In this document: positions 7,148 through 15,632 of the stretch, piece by piece | Numbering within the stretch: position 1 is the first letter of the stretch | How the letters are laid out: every line of letters begins with the position of its first letter | Assembly (NCBI GenBank): GCA_000492175.2 | Contig: CP097573.1 | Span: forward strand, 248,001 to 312,000 | Direction: 5' to 3' | DNA length: 64,000 nucleotides | From: Firmicutes bacterium ASF500 | GTDB lineage: Bacteria > Bacillota > Clostridia > Oscillospirales > Oscillospiraceae | Program-made: the position numbers and the translations under genes | The notes under the pieces: model-generated | Told to the model about the DNA's origin: nothing | Database searches by the model: none | What the model saw: the letters and a program-made list of their open reading frames with translations, nothing else

Positions 7148-8164
7148 TTAGAATCGAATTGGAATTTTTGATTTGAAAATAGGAATCTCGGTATCATTTG
7201 TTCCCCTTAATCCTTTAACATTAAGTAACTCCTTGATGCTACTTTTAGCTATTTCATATTCGGTCATAGGTGCCATCGTAATACGACTAATAGAATATTC
7301 TGGAATTGCAACTTGCATAAAAGGCACAACTAGTCCGTTTTTTACACAAAAGCCTTCTTTCAACCGCTGATTATATTGTCCAAAGTACTTCTTTGCTTCA
7401 TCTTCATTATGGGGGATCCTCTTTTCTGCAATGGAAAACAGGAAGCGAAACTCGTTTTCTGATCTAAAGCTTTCATCTTTGAAGAAGGGACCACGCAGTT
7501 CTATGTAACTTCGTACAGAAATTGCCGCTCTTTGCACGGACTGCTTATCAGGCTTTTTTGTGATAAAACTTTCGACGGCTTTTGCCAGCTCTTCTATTGC
7601 TTCAAACTGTAGCTTCTTTTTATATAATACATTCCCATAGTAGATTATAAAAGAATCAACAGTTCCATCGTGATCCACATCAAATGTTTTAAGAAATTTT
7701 GGAACAGAAAAGCCAATATTATACCCAGTATATTTCCCATTTGAGGCATAATAATTCCACATATTCAAAGAATCGGAATCATTACTTGTGCAAAAAATAA
7801 AATTCCGTTGTTTTTCCATTCTTAATCCCAGAAAATCTTTGTATCGTATATCTTGGATTTCCAATCTTTTAATTTTATTGTAGTCATTTTCCTTGAGCAA
7901 TTCATTTACAACATCTATAAAATGTTGATATTTTTCTTTATTTTCATCACAAAATTCAAGAAGGCGTTTTACAAAAAAGAAAGACTCTGATTTATCATTC
8001 ATATATCGGAGGTCTGAAAATCGTACAGATTTTCCTTGTACTATAGAAAGAAATGCCTCTGGTGACGTATAGTGGTACACAATAGTAGACTCAGTTGCTC
8101 CAGCCATGCTGTCAGGCGTAAATTCTTGGATAAACCTTGAATTGAAATTAAGCTCACTGTTCAT
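7148..8164 (-). CDS. DUF2971 family protein
   Basis: A 338-residue intact, AT-rich gene. The N-terminal VYHYTSPEAFLSIVQGKSVRFSDLRYMND and later IFCTSNDSDSLNMWNYYA are the DUF2971 signature. The family's biochemical role is not established; members often lie in defence islands. It sits between HsdM/HsdS and HsdR remains, all on the same strand, so it was an accessory gene of a type I restriction-modification operon and has outlived it. No signal peptide or membrane segment. The ribosome site before ATG (GGTGAGAG) is adequate. Confidence 0.8.
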   Translation of the reverse strand: MNSELNFNSRFIQEFTPDSMAGATESTIVYHYTSPEAFLSIVQGKSVRFSDLRYMNDKSESFFFVKRLLEFCDENKEKYQHFIDVVNELLKENDYNKIKRLEIQDIRYKDFLGLRMEKQRNFIFCTSNDSDSLNMWNYYASNGKYTGYNIGFSVPKFLKTFDVDHDGTVDSFIIYYGNVLYKKKLQFEAIEELAKAVESFITKKPDKQSVQRAAISVRSYIELRGPFFKDESFRSENEFRFLFSIAEKRIPHNEDEAKKYFGQYNQRLKEGFCVKNGLVVPFMQVAIPEYSISRITMAPMTEYEIAKSSIKELLNVKGLRGTNDTEIPIFKSKIPIRF

Positions 8165-8263
8165 AAACTCTCACCTCAACATTATCTTGTGTTCATGGGA
8201 GGATTGCAGTCCGGTGTTTCATTAGAGTGGGAGGATATATCACACAAATCGGAATTTAGCGGC

Positions 8264-8753
8264 TTAGGACCGTATACCAGAAACATCAATCTCCCCAGCC
8301 ATAAGTTTAGGTAACAGACAATCTTTAAGGTTGGCGAGGTTTTTACAATCAATCATATTCTGGTAGGGATGGAGTACCACCACCAGCGTGCGCACGACAC
8401 AGGACGGGGTGTAGAACTCCCGGTCAGCTTGTCCTCCTGCTCGGCAAACTTGGACATAGGTGCGATCCAGAATGTCCTTTTCACTGCCGTGCTCGACTAT
8501 CCGGATGTTAGTGAACAGGTCTACCACATCCCCCAGCCGCCGCTTGTCCGGCTCGGGCCGGGCGAAGTTCTTGAGGAGGATGTCCTTTAAGCGCCTGTTT
8601 TCTTCTCGATGCTCCGCATGGCATCGTCAATGGCGATCCCGATGGACTGGGTATGGGCCGCCTTGGCAATGACGCTCCACCGAGCGTTGACCGGGACAAA
8701 GAAGAGCCCCTCGGCGGTGTATTCGTCCACATCCTCCTCAAAGCCCTCCTAAT
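8264..8753 (-). pseudogene. hsdM: Degenerate HsdM-HsdS remnant (type I modification/specificity)
   Basis: Minus-strand fragments match HsdM: EDVDEYTAEGLFFVPVNARW and SVIAKAAHTQSIGIAIDDAM, then, after a frameshift, RLKDILLKNFARPEPDKR and LGDVVDLFTNIRI, then REFYTPSCVVRTLV. The methylase catalytic NPPF region is missing. The frame runs directly into NLANLKDCLLPKLMAGEIDV, the usual C-terminus of an HsdS specificity subunit. A deletion has therefore fused hsdM to hsdS. Not functional. Confidence 0.8.
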
Positions 8754-8809
8754 TTCGGTGAAAATTCCCTCTATTACATTGTAATGGAAAAACGGCGGGA
8801 ATTCAATCC

Positions 8810-9631
8810 TCAACAATTCCCTGTATAGACAAAGGACAGATACTCTCTCGCCACATCGGCCAGCCGGTACACCCGCTCCACCGGCGTGGGTGCCTTGTCC
8901 GCCATCCGGTACCGGGGGAAGAACCGGGACAGGTGCAGAGGAATATTCCGATCCACCGATGCCAGCCACTGGGCCAGACTCCTGACCTCCTCCTCACTGT
9001 CATTTTCGTCGGGGATCAGGAGGGTAGTCACCTCCACATGGCACCGCTCCGCCGCCAGGACGATGGATCGCTTCACTGTCTCCAAATCGCCACCCAGCCT
9101 CTGGTACCACTCTGGGGTAAAACCCTTCAGGTCGATGTTGGCAGCGTCAATGAGCGGAAGCAGTTTCCGCCAGGGCACCTCCTCAATGGTGCCGTTGGTG
9201 ACCAGTACGTTGACCATCCCCCACTCATGGACCAATGCGGCGCAATCCCGGACGTACTCATAGCCGATCAGCGGCTCGTTGTAGGTATAGGCCACCCCGA
9301 TGTTGCCGTAGGGCCGCAGCTCCAGCGCCTTGCTGGCCAGCGCCTCCGGGGACACCTCCGCCGTCTCAAGCTCCCCGTCTCCAGACATGGAAATCTCGTG
9401 GTTCTGGCAGAAGGGACAGCGCAGATTGCACCCAAAGCTGCCCACGGACAAAATCTTACTGCTGGGGTGGAACCGCCGCAGTGGCTTCTTTTCAATAGGG
9501 TCCAGGGCCAGGCTGGTCACCTTGCCGTAGTTCAGCGGAATGATTTTGCCATCCCGACAGGCCCTGGCCCGGCAGAAACCGGTCTGTCCCTCGGTCAGGT
9601 CGCAGTGGTGAAAACACAGTTCACAAATCAT
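8810..9631 (-). CDS. amrS: AmmeMemoRadiSam system radical SAM enzyme
   Basis: A 273-residue radical SAM protein. Cysteines 68, 72 and 75 in CNLRCPFCQ form the CX3CX2C iron-sulfur site. The N-terminal CELCFHHC...GFCRAR and the GNIGVAYTYNEP segment are typical of AmrS. The start ATG overlaps the end of the AmrB-AmrA gene by 4 nt, so the two are coupled. Its substrate is unknown; the system is defined by conserved association with Memo-like and AMMECR1 domains. It is somewhat shorter than many AmrS proteins but has the core. Confidence 0.9.
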   Translation of the reverse strand: MICELCFHHCDLTEGQTGFCRARACRDGKIIPLNYGKVTSLALDPIEKKPLRRFHPSSKILSVGSFGCNLRCPFCQNHEISMSGDGELETAEVSPEALASKALELRPYGNIGVAYTYNEPLIGYEYVRDCAALVHEWGMVNVLVTNGTIEEVPWRKLLPLIDAANIDLKGFTPEWYQRLGGDLETVKRSIVLAAERCHVEVTTLLIPDENDSEEEVRSLAQWLASVDRNIPLHLSRFFPRYRMADKAPTPVERVYRLADVAREYLSFVYTGNC

Positions 9632-11016
9632 GTGTGACGCACCACCTCAAACCGCTCCAGGGTGTACTTCTCCCGGGCGCTGATGCCGCCCTTCTGCCGG
9701 GCGATATCGATCTGCTGCTCCACCGTGTCTACTCCCTCCAAATCGGGCAGCAGCAGACCCCGCCGGCCGCCGCAGGAGACGATGACGCCGTACTTTTTCA
9801 CGTCCAGCTCCGCCGGGGAGACGATGGGTTCCGGCTGGCCCAGCACGTCCACGCTGTACTCCAAACTGTCAAGTTCCGAAATAGTCACCGGCGGGAAGCG
9901 CGGGTCTCGGGCGCAGGCGGAAACGGCGTTCTGCACGATCTCCCAGGCCACGCTTTCAGTAGTCGGCCCGGTGGTCCCGATGCAGCCCCGGAGCTGGCCG
10001 CGGGCGTGGAGGGAGACGAAGGCCCCTGCGGCCTGGCCGGTCATTTCGTCAGGCAGGCCCTTCGGCAGCTGATCCAGCCGCTCTCCTGTTTTCACAAAGG
10101 TCTCCAGGGACAGCCGGGCCAGTTTGACCCAGGGGTCCTCGGCGGCCTTTTTCTCTGCCAGACGGACACGCTCCAGTTCTGCGCACTGTGCACCAAACCA
10201 GCGGTCCTCGTCCGGGCCGGTGACGGCAAAAGTAGCTACCCCGTAGCCCACGCCGGTGACGCCCTCATAGCTGAGGAGTTTCGTCTCCACAGCCTGTCCG
10301 TCCAGCGCGCCGGCCATGATCTGGAAAGAGCGCAGGCCGCACTCCGCCGCCCGGTCGCAGAGGACGGGGTCCATGGTCAGAAAGCGCAGGAAGTCCCCGG
10401 AGGCCATCGCATCGGTGATCTGCTGGTCAAACTCCGGCCCCTCCGGGGCGAAACCGTAGGGGCCGTCGTCCCTCAGCTTGTGAGACAGGTCGCCGCTGGC
10501 GATGAACACCGCTCTGCGGTCCAAGCTCTCCACAGCCTGGGCGATGCACTGGCCCAGCCGGTAGTGGTCCAGCGGCGAAAATCCGGACAGGCCGATACGG
10601 AGGATGGGGCAGTCCACCCCGGCTTCCCGCAAAAAGTACAGCGGCACGAAAGTGCCATGGTCCAGGTACGGGTCCCGTTGTCCCAGCGTCCCGACCTGGA
10701 GGCCAGCGGCTTCCCCACAGCGGACGATCTCGTCCCGCAGCGGGGCGTCGTACTCCACAACCATCTTTGTCTCAGATGCGCCAAAAGCGGACATATCCCC
10801 GGTGGCGCCCCGGCCAGGAGAGATGTGAAAGTAGTCGGTGTACATGATCTGGTGGGGCGAGGTAACGATCAGCACCTCCGGCTCCCAGGCCACCGCCTGT
10901 TTTGCGGCAGTCCGGTAAGCGTCGATGGTGGTCTGTACCTCCTGCTCCCGCCCGCGTCCCACTGCGGGAATGATCAGCGGCGGGTGAGGGACAATCACTG
11001 CTCCAAGAATAGACAT
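9628..11016 (-). CDS. amrA: AmmeMemoRadiSam fusion: Memo-like (AmrB) plus AMMECR1 (AmrA)
   Basis: A 462-residue two-domain protein. Residues ~1-265 are Memo/class III extradiol dioxygenase-like (VPHPPLIIPAVG near the N-terminus, VFIASGDLSHKL in the middle), with the metal-binding His positions of that fold. Residues ~285-462 are the AMMECR1 domain, containing LRGCIGT and DPRFPPVTISEL. All three defining domains of the system are thus present in two adjacent genes. Its AAGGAGG site lies in the 57-nt gap after the DUF6076 gene, which may share its transcript. Confidence 0.9.
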   Translation of the reverse strand: MSILGAVIVPHPPLIIPAVGRGREQEVQTTIDAYRTAAKQAVAWEPEVLIVTSPHQIMYTDYFHISPGRGATGDMSAFGASETKMVVEYDAPLRDEIVRCGEAAGLQVGTLGQRDPYLDHGTFVPLYFLREAGVDCPILRIGLSGFSPLDHYRLGQCIAQAVESLDRRAVFIASGDLSHKLRDDGPYGFAPEGPEFDQQITDAMASGDFLRFLTMDPVLCDRAAECGLRSFQIMAGALDGQAVETKLLSYEGVTGVGYGVATFAVTGPDEDRWFGAQCAELERVRLAEKKAAEDPWVKLARLSLETFVKTGERLDQLPKGLPDEMTGQAAGAFVSLHARGQLRGCIGTTGPTTESVAWEIVQNAVSACARDPRFPPVTISELDSLEYSVDVLGQPEPIVSPAELDVKKYGVIVSCGGRRGLLLPDLEGVDTVEQQIDIARQKGGISAREKYTLERFEVVRHT

Positions 11017-11038
11017 GTCAAATCCTCCTTACCAAAAT

Positions 11039-11063
11039 AAACTGCACCTGTGTCTACAAAGAT
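11039..11063 (+). repeat. 25-nt near-repeat, copy A
   Basis: This begins AACTGCACC and ends CAAAGATA. It matches 15499-15523 in 22 of 25 positions in the same orientation. It lies in the gap between the AmrB-AmrA and DUF6076 genes. Function unknown; chance similarity is not excluded. Confidence 0.4.
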
Positions 11064-11073
11064 AGGGCCCCGC

Positions 11074-11829
11074 TCACTGACGGTTCAGTTTCTCTCGTAG
11101 CTGCTCAATGATCTGTGCTTTCAGCGCCGCGTCGATCTCCGGCGTGATCTGCTCGATCGCGGCATCCCGGTCAGCCGCCGCCTGTGTTGCCCAAGCCTTG
11201 AAGTCCGCCTCACTCATATTCCCCTTCATATAGCGGGCGTAGTATTTTTTGTACGCCCGTTTGTAGAGCTTCCAGGTTTCCTCGTCCTGAATCTTCTTTT
11301 CAAAGACCACCCGCGCCCCTGCCTCCCGGCAGGTCTTGCTCTCCTCGCCGGGCGCAATGCGCTCGCAGTACATCGCCCGGTCTCCCTGCTCATGAAGGAA
11401 CCATCGTCCGCACAGACGGCACTGCCGGGGCGCGTTGCCACGAAGGATTGCCTTACCCAACTCCATGTAGAGGAAGTCATGCAGAGAAGAAAAAGTGTAC
11501 CGCTCGGCCATAATTCCGGTATTCGTTCCTGTAACATGAAAGGCAAAGCACATGGAATTGCTGACGGACTGCTCCTCGGGATAGAAAAAGGAGTCTGAAT
11601 CTATCGCACGTTCTCTCACATAGGGCTGGAGATGACTGCCGAAGGTCTGGAGCTGATGCTCCAGCTCATGCATCAAAGGAATGCCGTCGTTGGAGACAGG
11701 CCCAATATCCTCTCCGATGAAAAACGCAGTCACCGCAGCGCCGTACTTAAATGGGCCCTGGTCTCCAACCCAATATTCTGTATCACCAAAGTCCACATTC
11801 AGCGGGAAAGTCAGTTTTGGAAAATCCAT
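11074..11829 (-). CDS. DUF6076-like protein with zinc-binding cysteines
   Basis: A 251-residue soluble protein. Residues ~135-180 hold CRLCGRWF, then a later YC and TC, a treble-clef/CGNR-like zinc site. The C-terminal part is helical and rich in Lys and Glu. I start at the ATG at 11829 (MDFPKL) because GAGAGGAG lies directly upstream; an upstream ATG at 11883 has no ribosome site. Likely DUF6076 by overall pattern; function unknown. It precedes the AmmeMemoRadiSam genes on the same strand. A TTGTCA/TAATAG promoter-like pair lies in the AT-rich stretch just upstream. Confidence 0.6.
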   Translation of the reverse strand: MDFPKLTFPLNVDFGDTEYWVGDQGPFKYGAAVTAFFIGEDIGPVSNDGIPLMHELEHQLQTFGSHLQPYVRERAIDSDSFFYPEEQSVSNSMCFAFHVTGTNTGIMAERYTFSSLHDFLYMELGKAILRGNAPRQCRLCGRWFLHEQGDRAMYCERIAPGEESKTCREAGARVVFEKKIQDEETWKLYKRAYKKYYARYMKGNMSEADFKAWATQAAADRDAAIEQITPEIDAALKAQIIEQLREKLNRQ

Positions 11830-12132
11830 CCGAATTTCTCCTCTCGCAAAATAGACTATTATTTTATTTTTATCTATTGACAATATTGCTCTACTGTGTT
11901 ACGATAGCCGCATCTGTGAGTAGACTATATCACATCCGAAAGGAATAGTCAACTACCATCTGCACCTCAACAACTGAATACCCACCACCGGAGTTCATAC
12001 TCCCTGAGATAAGCAGCGCCAAGACCTCCGTAGCGGAGCAAGCGTGCCAACAGGGTGAGAACGCCGCAGAAAACCTGGGGCAGGAAGGTGTACGGTGCGT
12101 GGCCAACAACAAAATTACAGAAAGGAAACAAA
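11830..12132. other. Intergenic stretch between divergent genes
   Basis: About 300 nt, AT-rich on the left. It contains minus-strand promoter-like boxes for the DUF6076 gene and a small GGAGT/ACTCC dyad near 11990. I searched it for a copy of the tRNA-Pro 3' end, which would mark the left junction of the integrase element, and found none. No gene is evident. Confidence 0.5.
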
Positions 12133-12348
12133 ATGAAAATATCTCAATTCAAAGACTACAGTGAACTGCCGCTGTTCCTCAATGCGGAACTGGTGGCGAA
12201 GGTGTTGGGCGTATCACCATCCAGTGGCTACGAGCTGATGCATAAATCGGGTTTCCCGGTGCTGAAAATCGGCAACAGGATGGTGGTGCCCAAGGAGAAG
12301 TTCATCCAGTGGGTGGAGCAGAACACGACTGGAGGGTCGCAGCTATGA
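12133..12348 (+). CDS. Excisionase-type helix-turn-helix DNA-binding protein
   Basis: A 71-residue MerR-like winged-helix protein: LFLNAELVAKVLGVSPSSGY, then FPVLKIGNRMVVPKEKFIQW, the layout of Xis/AlpA-type excisionase-family proteins. The start is ATG 12133 behind AGAAAGGAA. It overlaps the next gene (ATGA at 12345). In integrative elements such proteins help integrase direct excision, and the integrase lies at the other end of this gene group. Confidence 0.8.
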   Translation: MKISQFKDYSELPLFLNAELVAKVLGVSPSSGYELMHKSGFPVLKIGNRMVVPKEKFIQWVEQNTTGGSQL

Positions 12349-13100
12349 GGCGGCGAGCAACGCCTATCGGGTGGCCTCGCCGTAACCCGCGGCACTATCG
12401 TTTCGCCGTACCCAACGCAGTGTGGGAGTACAAACTCAAGCCGGTTGAATTCACAATTTTTTCCTACCTCTGCTATCGCCGCGCTCCCAGCGCACTCACT
12501 CCGGAGGTAATCGCAGCAGGCGTCCACATGACGGCAAGTACAGTGAAAAAATATCTGGAGGCTCTGGTTGACAAAGAACTCGTTACGGCTGAACGGTCTC
12601 TTGCGCTGGACGTTCAGTGCATCACCAGCGAAAAATTTTTCACTCTGCCCAACGAGGTGTTTCTGCTGAATCTCTCACCCTCTGCGTTTCTGGTCTACGC
12701 CTATCTGTTGCTAATCGAGGATCGCCGGACGCACACTTGCCACCCAAGCTACAACACTATCTCTGCGGCGACCGGAGTCTCTAAGAACACCGCAATGAAA
12801 AGTATCAGTACCCTCTTGGAGATGGGACTGATCACTGTGGAGCCCAGCAGCTACTTCGACAAGCGCGGAATGAAGTGGAAGGGCAACAACCTCTACACCA
12901 TCCTGCCTGTGCGGGCGGCGATGGATGCGTTCCATCAGCGGCAGCTACATCAACTGGAGTTGGATGCAGAGCGCGGACGTGTCCTCCGACAGCAAGCGGA
13001 ATACGACCGCTGTCACCCCAGAGCGGCCCTGTGTGCCCCGGGCTCCGCTCCGGCAGCACCTGACCCGCCCCAACAGTGCAAGCTGCTGTGCACCAGTTGA
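12345..13100 (+). CDS. Helix-turn-helix protein, replication-initiator-like
   Basis: A 251-residue protein with winged-helix segments at ~25-90 (LKPVEFTIFSYLCYRR...TASTVKKYLEALVD) and ~110-180 (LSPSAFLVYAYLLLIEDRRT...TGVSKNTAMKSISTLLEMGL). This resembles RepA-N/primosome-like HTH proteins found in mobilizable elements. The C-terminal 50 residues are low-complexity. It is coupled to the excisionase-like gene by a 4-nt overlap. A role in element replication or regulation is inferred. Confidence 0.65.
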   Translation: MRRRATPIGWPRRNPRHYRFAVPNAVWEYKLKPVEFTIFSYLCYRRAPSALTPEVIAAGVHMTASTVKKYLEALVDKELVTAERSLALDVQCITSEKFFTLPNEVFLLNLSPSAFLVYAYLLLIEDRRTHTCHPSYNTISAATGVSKNTAMKSISTLLEMGLITVEPSSYFDKRGMKWKGNNLYTILPVRAAMDAFHQRQLHQLELDAERGRVLRQQAEYDRCHPRAALCAPGSAPAAPDPPQQCKLLCTS

Positions 13101-13325
13101 ACGCCAGTGTACGAGGGGACGGTGAGAAGCAGGAGAAAGCGCCGGCGCTTTTGCTACGCCGGTGCGGTCACAACCACCCGCAGTGCGGGCGGTTTCAGGA
13201 ACGGGAGCTGACGCTTTTTTACAGGCTGACATTTTTGATTGACGCTGATTTCCGAAAGAGCAAAGGAAAAAGCCACTGTTTCAAGATTTCCAATAACGCT
13301 ATTGCGGAAAAAGGAGGGTTTACAC
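13101..13325. other. Gap upstream of mobilization genes, possible oriT region
   Basis: 225 nt with no gene. It holds a dyad CCCGCA/TGCGGG (13177-13189) and GC-rich self-complementary runs (GCGCCGGCGC near 13140), directly before the relaxosome genes, which is where origins of transfer usually lie. No nick-site consensus is recognised. Confidence 0.3.
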
Positions 13326-13733
13326 ATGAAAGAAGAGAAAAATCGCCACACCGTCTGGCTGACGGATGAGGCCTGGAACAAAGTCAAGGATCACTACCGC
13401 ACCGACAACTGCTCCACACAGAATGAGTACATCGAGAAAGCGATCCAGTTCTACTCCGGCTATCTGGATACCGAACAGGCCTACAGCTATCTGCCCCGTG
13501 TCCTCGCGGAGATGCTGGAGGGCAAACTGGATGTTCTGGGTGGCCGAATCGGGAAACTGCTGTTCAAGCTGTCGGTGGAGGAGGCGATCATGGCACAAAT
13601 CGTTGCCTACGGGTTCAATGTGGATCTGGACACGCTAAAAAAGGTACGGGTCAACTGTATCAAGGACATCAAAGAAACGAACGGCGAAGTCGATTTTGAA
13701 GACGCCTACAAATATCAAAAGAGGCTCGACTGA
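13326..13733 (+). CDS. Ribbon-helix-helix-like mobilization accessory protein
   Basis: A 135-residue protein. The N-terminal ~45 residues (NRHTVWLTDEAWNKVKDHY...TQNEYIEKAIQFY) look like a CopG/Arc ribbon-helix-helix DNA-binding domain; the rest is helical. ATG 13326 follows AAAGGAGG closely. Its stop overlaps the relaxase start (TGATG). Proteins in this position usually bind oriT and help the relaxase, so MobC-like is the best functional guess, although the family is not firmly recognised. Confidence 0.65.
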   Translation: MKEEKNRHTVWLTDEAWNKVKDHYRTDNCSTQNEYIEKAIQFYSGYLDTEQAYSYLPRVLAEMLEGKLDVLGGRIGKLLFKLSVEEAIMAQIVAYGFNVDLDTLKKVRVNCIKDIKETNGEVDFEDAYKYQKRLD

Positions 13734-15493
13734 TGCAGGGACTGGTTCAAAAAAGCGGATACATCAAACCGGGTGGCGGTGCTGGACACTACGCGGAGTA
13801 CATCGGCACCCGGGATGGTGTGGAGTTGCTGAACGCCGGCGACCAGTACCTGAAGTACATCGCGGAGCGTCCAAGGTCTCACGGCCTGTTCTCCAACGCC
13901 GAGAGTACAAACCTCGATGACACAATGAAGGAGGTTAACAACCACCCGGCTCCCGTCTGGACGTTCATCTACTCGCTCAAACGGGAGGACGCCGTCCGGC
14001 TGGGGTACAACTCGGCGGAGAGCTGGCGGAAGCTCCTTCTGGCTCACCAGACGGAACTGGCGGAGGCGATGAAGATACCGCCCAACCAGTTCCGCTGGTG
14101 CGCCGCCTTTCACGATGAGAAGCACCACCCCCACATCCACATGATGGTCTGGTCCGCTGATTCAAAGCAAGGCTATCTGACCGAGCAAGGCATCGAGACG
14201 ATGCGCTCCAAACTGACCAACGATATTTTTCAAGATGAACTCCTGCACCTCTACAAACAAAAGGACCTGTCCTATCAGGAAGTGCGCGATACAGCGCAGG
14301 AGGCAATGCGCAATCTAATCCGAGAGATGAAGTCCGGAATCTGTGACTGTCCTGTCATTGAGGACAAGCTGTTCACTCTGGCCGAGATGCTCCAGGACGC
14401 TAAGGGCAAAAAGATGTACGGTTATCTGAAAAAGCCGGCCAAGGCCCAGGTGGACGCCATCGTGGATGAGTTGGCGCGGCTCCCAGCGGTGGCGGAGTGC
14501 TATGAGGTCTGGAACAAGCTGCGAGACGAGTTGGAAAATTACTACAAGGACAAACCCAGAGAACGTCTGCCGCTGTCTCAGCAGAAGGAGTTCAAGTCGA
14601 TCAAGAATATGGTCATCCGGGAAGCGGAGTATATCCTGTTGGGTGAAGTTACCTTCGAGGATGAGCAGATGGATGACGAGCCGTTCGAGGAGGAAAATGT
14701 CCCAGTCCCTCATACGCACTGGCAGATGGTGAACGCATATCGGGGAGCCCAGCATGTCCTCTGCGATGACGACTCAACCTGGGCGGAACAGGAGGAGGTT
14801 GTCCAAGTGCTGGAACAGCTTTGGGACGCCGGCCTTACAGTGGCGGCGCACCAGTTGGGTAAGTGCTGGCGGGATGGTTTAGGTGTCCTGCCGGACGATG
14901 ATAAAGCAGAGCTGTGGTTCCGCCGCTCCGCTGAGGCTGGAAATGACTTCTCCCAATACGCACTGGGCAAGCTCCTGCAAAGCAGGAAACGGATTAAGGA
15001 AGCTGTCGACTGGTATGAAAAAGCCGCCGCCCAAGGCAATCAGTACGCCAACTACCGTCTGGGCAAGCTCTATCTCCAAGGTGAGGATGTTCCCAAAGAC
15101 ACGGCCAGGGCCATCAGCTACCTGACCCGATCGGCTAAAGGTAGAAACCAGTACGCCCAATACGTTCTCGGTAAGCTGTATCTGGACAGACAGGATCATG
15201 AACAGGCCTACTACTGGTTCTCGCAGGCAGCCGCTCAGGGAAACGAGTACGCTCAGTTTTTCCTGGACCGCTGGGACAGCCTGAAGCCTCCCACGGTTAT
15301 GCTGTCAGTCACTCGACTGCTCCATCACATGGGCCGTATCTTCCAAGAGCAGATACCGGCCCCGTCTGTCCCTGGCGGTATTCGGATCGACCGGAAGCGG
15401 CTGGCACAGCTCAGAGAAAAGAAGATCGCAATGGGACACAAGCCGGATGACCACGAGGAGCAGACACCAAGCTGGACGATGACAATGGGATAG
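13733..15493 (+). CDS. MobP3-type relaxase with C-terminal Sel1 repeats
   Basis: A 586-residue protein. The N-terminal relaxase domain has FHDEKHHPHIHMMVW, the His triad at residues 131-136 that binds the metal for oriT nicking. Residues ~375-510 contain at least three Sel1/TPR-like repeats (LWFRRSAEAGNDFSQYALG, VDWYEKAAAQGNQYANYRLG, YYWFSQAAAQGNEYAQFFL). This domain order is typical of MobP3 relaxases of clostridial mobilizable elements, which borrow a conjugation machine supplied elsewhere. No coupling protein or type IV secretion gene is present in the window. Confidence 0.88.
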   Translation: MQGLVQKSGYIKPGGGAGHYAEYIGTRDGVELLNAGDQYLKYIAERPRSHGLFSNAESTNLDDTMKEVNNHPAPVWTFIYSLKREDAVRLGYNSAESWRKLLLAHQTELAEAMKIPPNQFRWCAAFHDEKHHPHIHMMVWSADSKQGYLTEQGIETMRSKLTNDIFQDELLHLYKQKDLSYQEVRDTAQEAMRNLIREMKSGICDCPVIEDKLFTLAEMLQDAKGKKMYGYLKKPAKAQVDAIVDELARLPAVAECYEVWNKLRDELENYYKDKPRERLPLSQQKEFKSIKNMVIREAEYILLGEVTFEDEQMDDEPFEEENVPVPHTHWQMVNAYRGAQHVLCDDDSTWAEQEEVVQVLEQLWDAGLTVAAHQLGKCWRDGLGVLPDDDKAELWFRRSAEAGNDFSQYALGKLLQSRKRIKEAVDWYEKAAAQGNQYANYRLGKLYLQGEDVPKDTARAISYLTRSAKGRNQYAQYVLGKLYLDRQDHEQAYYWFSQAAAQGNEYAQFFLDRWDSLKPPTVMLSVTRLLHHMGRIFQEQIPAPSVPGGIRIDRKRLAQLREKKIAMGHKPDDHEEQTPSWTMTMG

Positions 15494-15498
15494 CTGTC

Positions 15499-15523
15499 AA
15501 CTGCACCACTGTCTCCAAAGATA
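15499..15523 (+). repeat. 25-nt near-repeat, copy B
   Basis: This matches 11039-11063 in 22 of 25 positions, same orientation. It begins 5 nt after the relaxase stop codon. Confidence 0.4.
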
Positions 15524-15632
15524 ACAAACGGCGTCCAAAATTCAAATGATAAATTTCTGATAACTCTGCAGTGAACCTATGGCTATTGTGGCCGCACAAT
15601 GGTATGTTGTGTGGCTAAGGAGGCGATGTATA

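Noticed and set aside
8770..8795. A GGCGGGAATTCAATCC stretch resembling the T-arm end of tRNA-Pro, as a possible left junction of the integrase element
   Set aside because: Only a short run agrees and it differs at several key bases. It is not adjacent to any element gene, so chance similarity is more likely.
9634..11040. A 468-codon plus-strand open frame
   Set aside because: It is the antisense of the AmmeMemoRadiSam fusion gene, which matches known families; high GC keeps the reverse frame open.
13739..15493. Sel1 repeats considered as a separate gene fused by sequencing error to the relaxase
   Set aside because: The frame is continuous and relaxase plus Sel1 repeats is a known MobP3 architecture.
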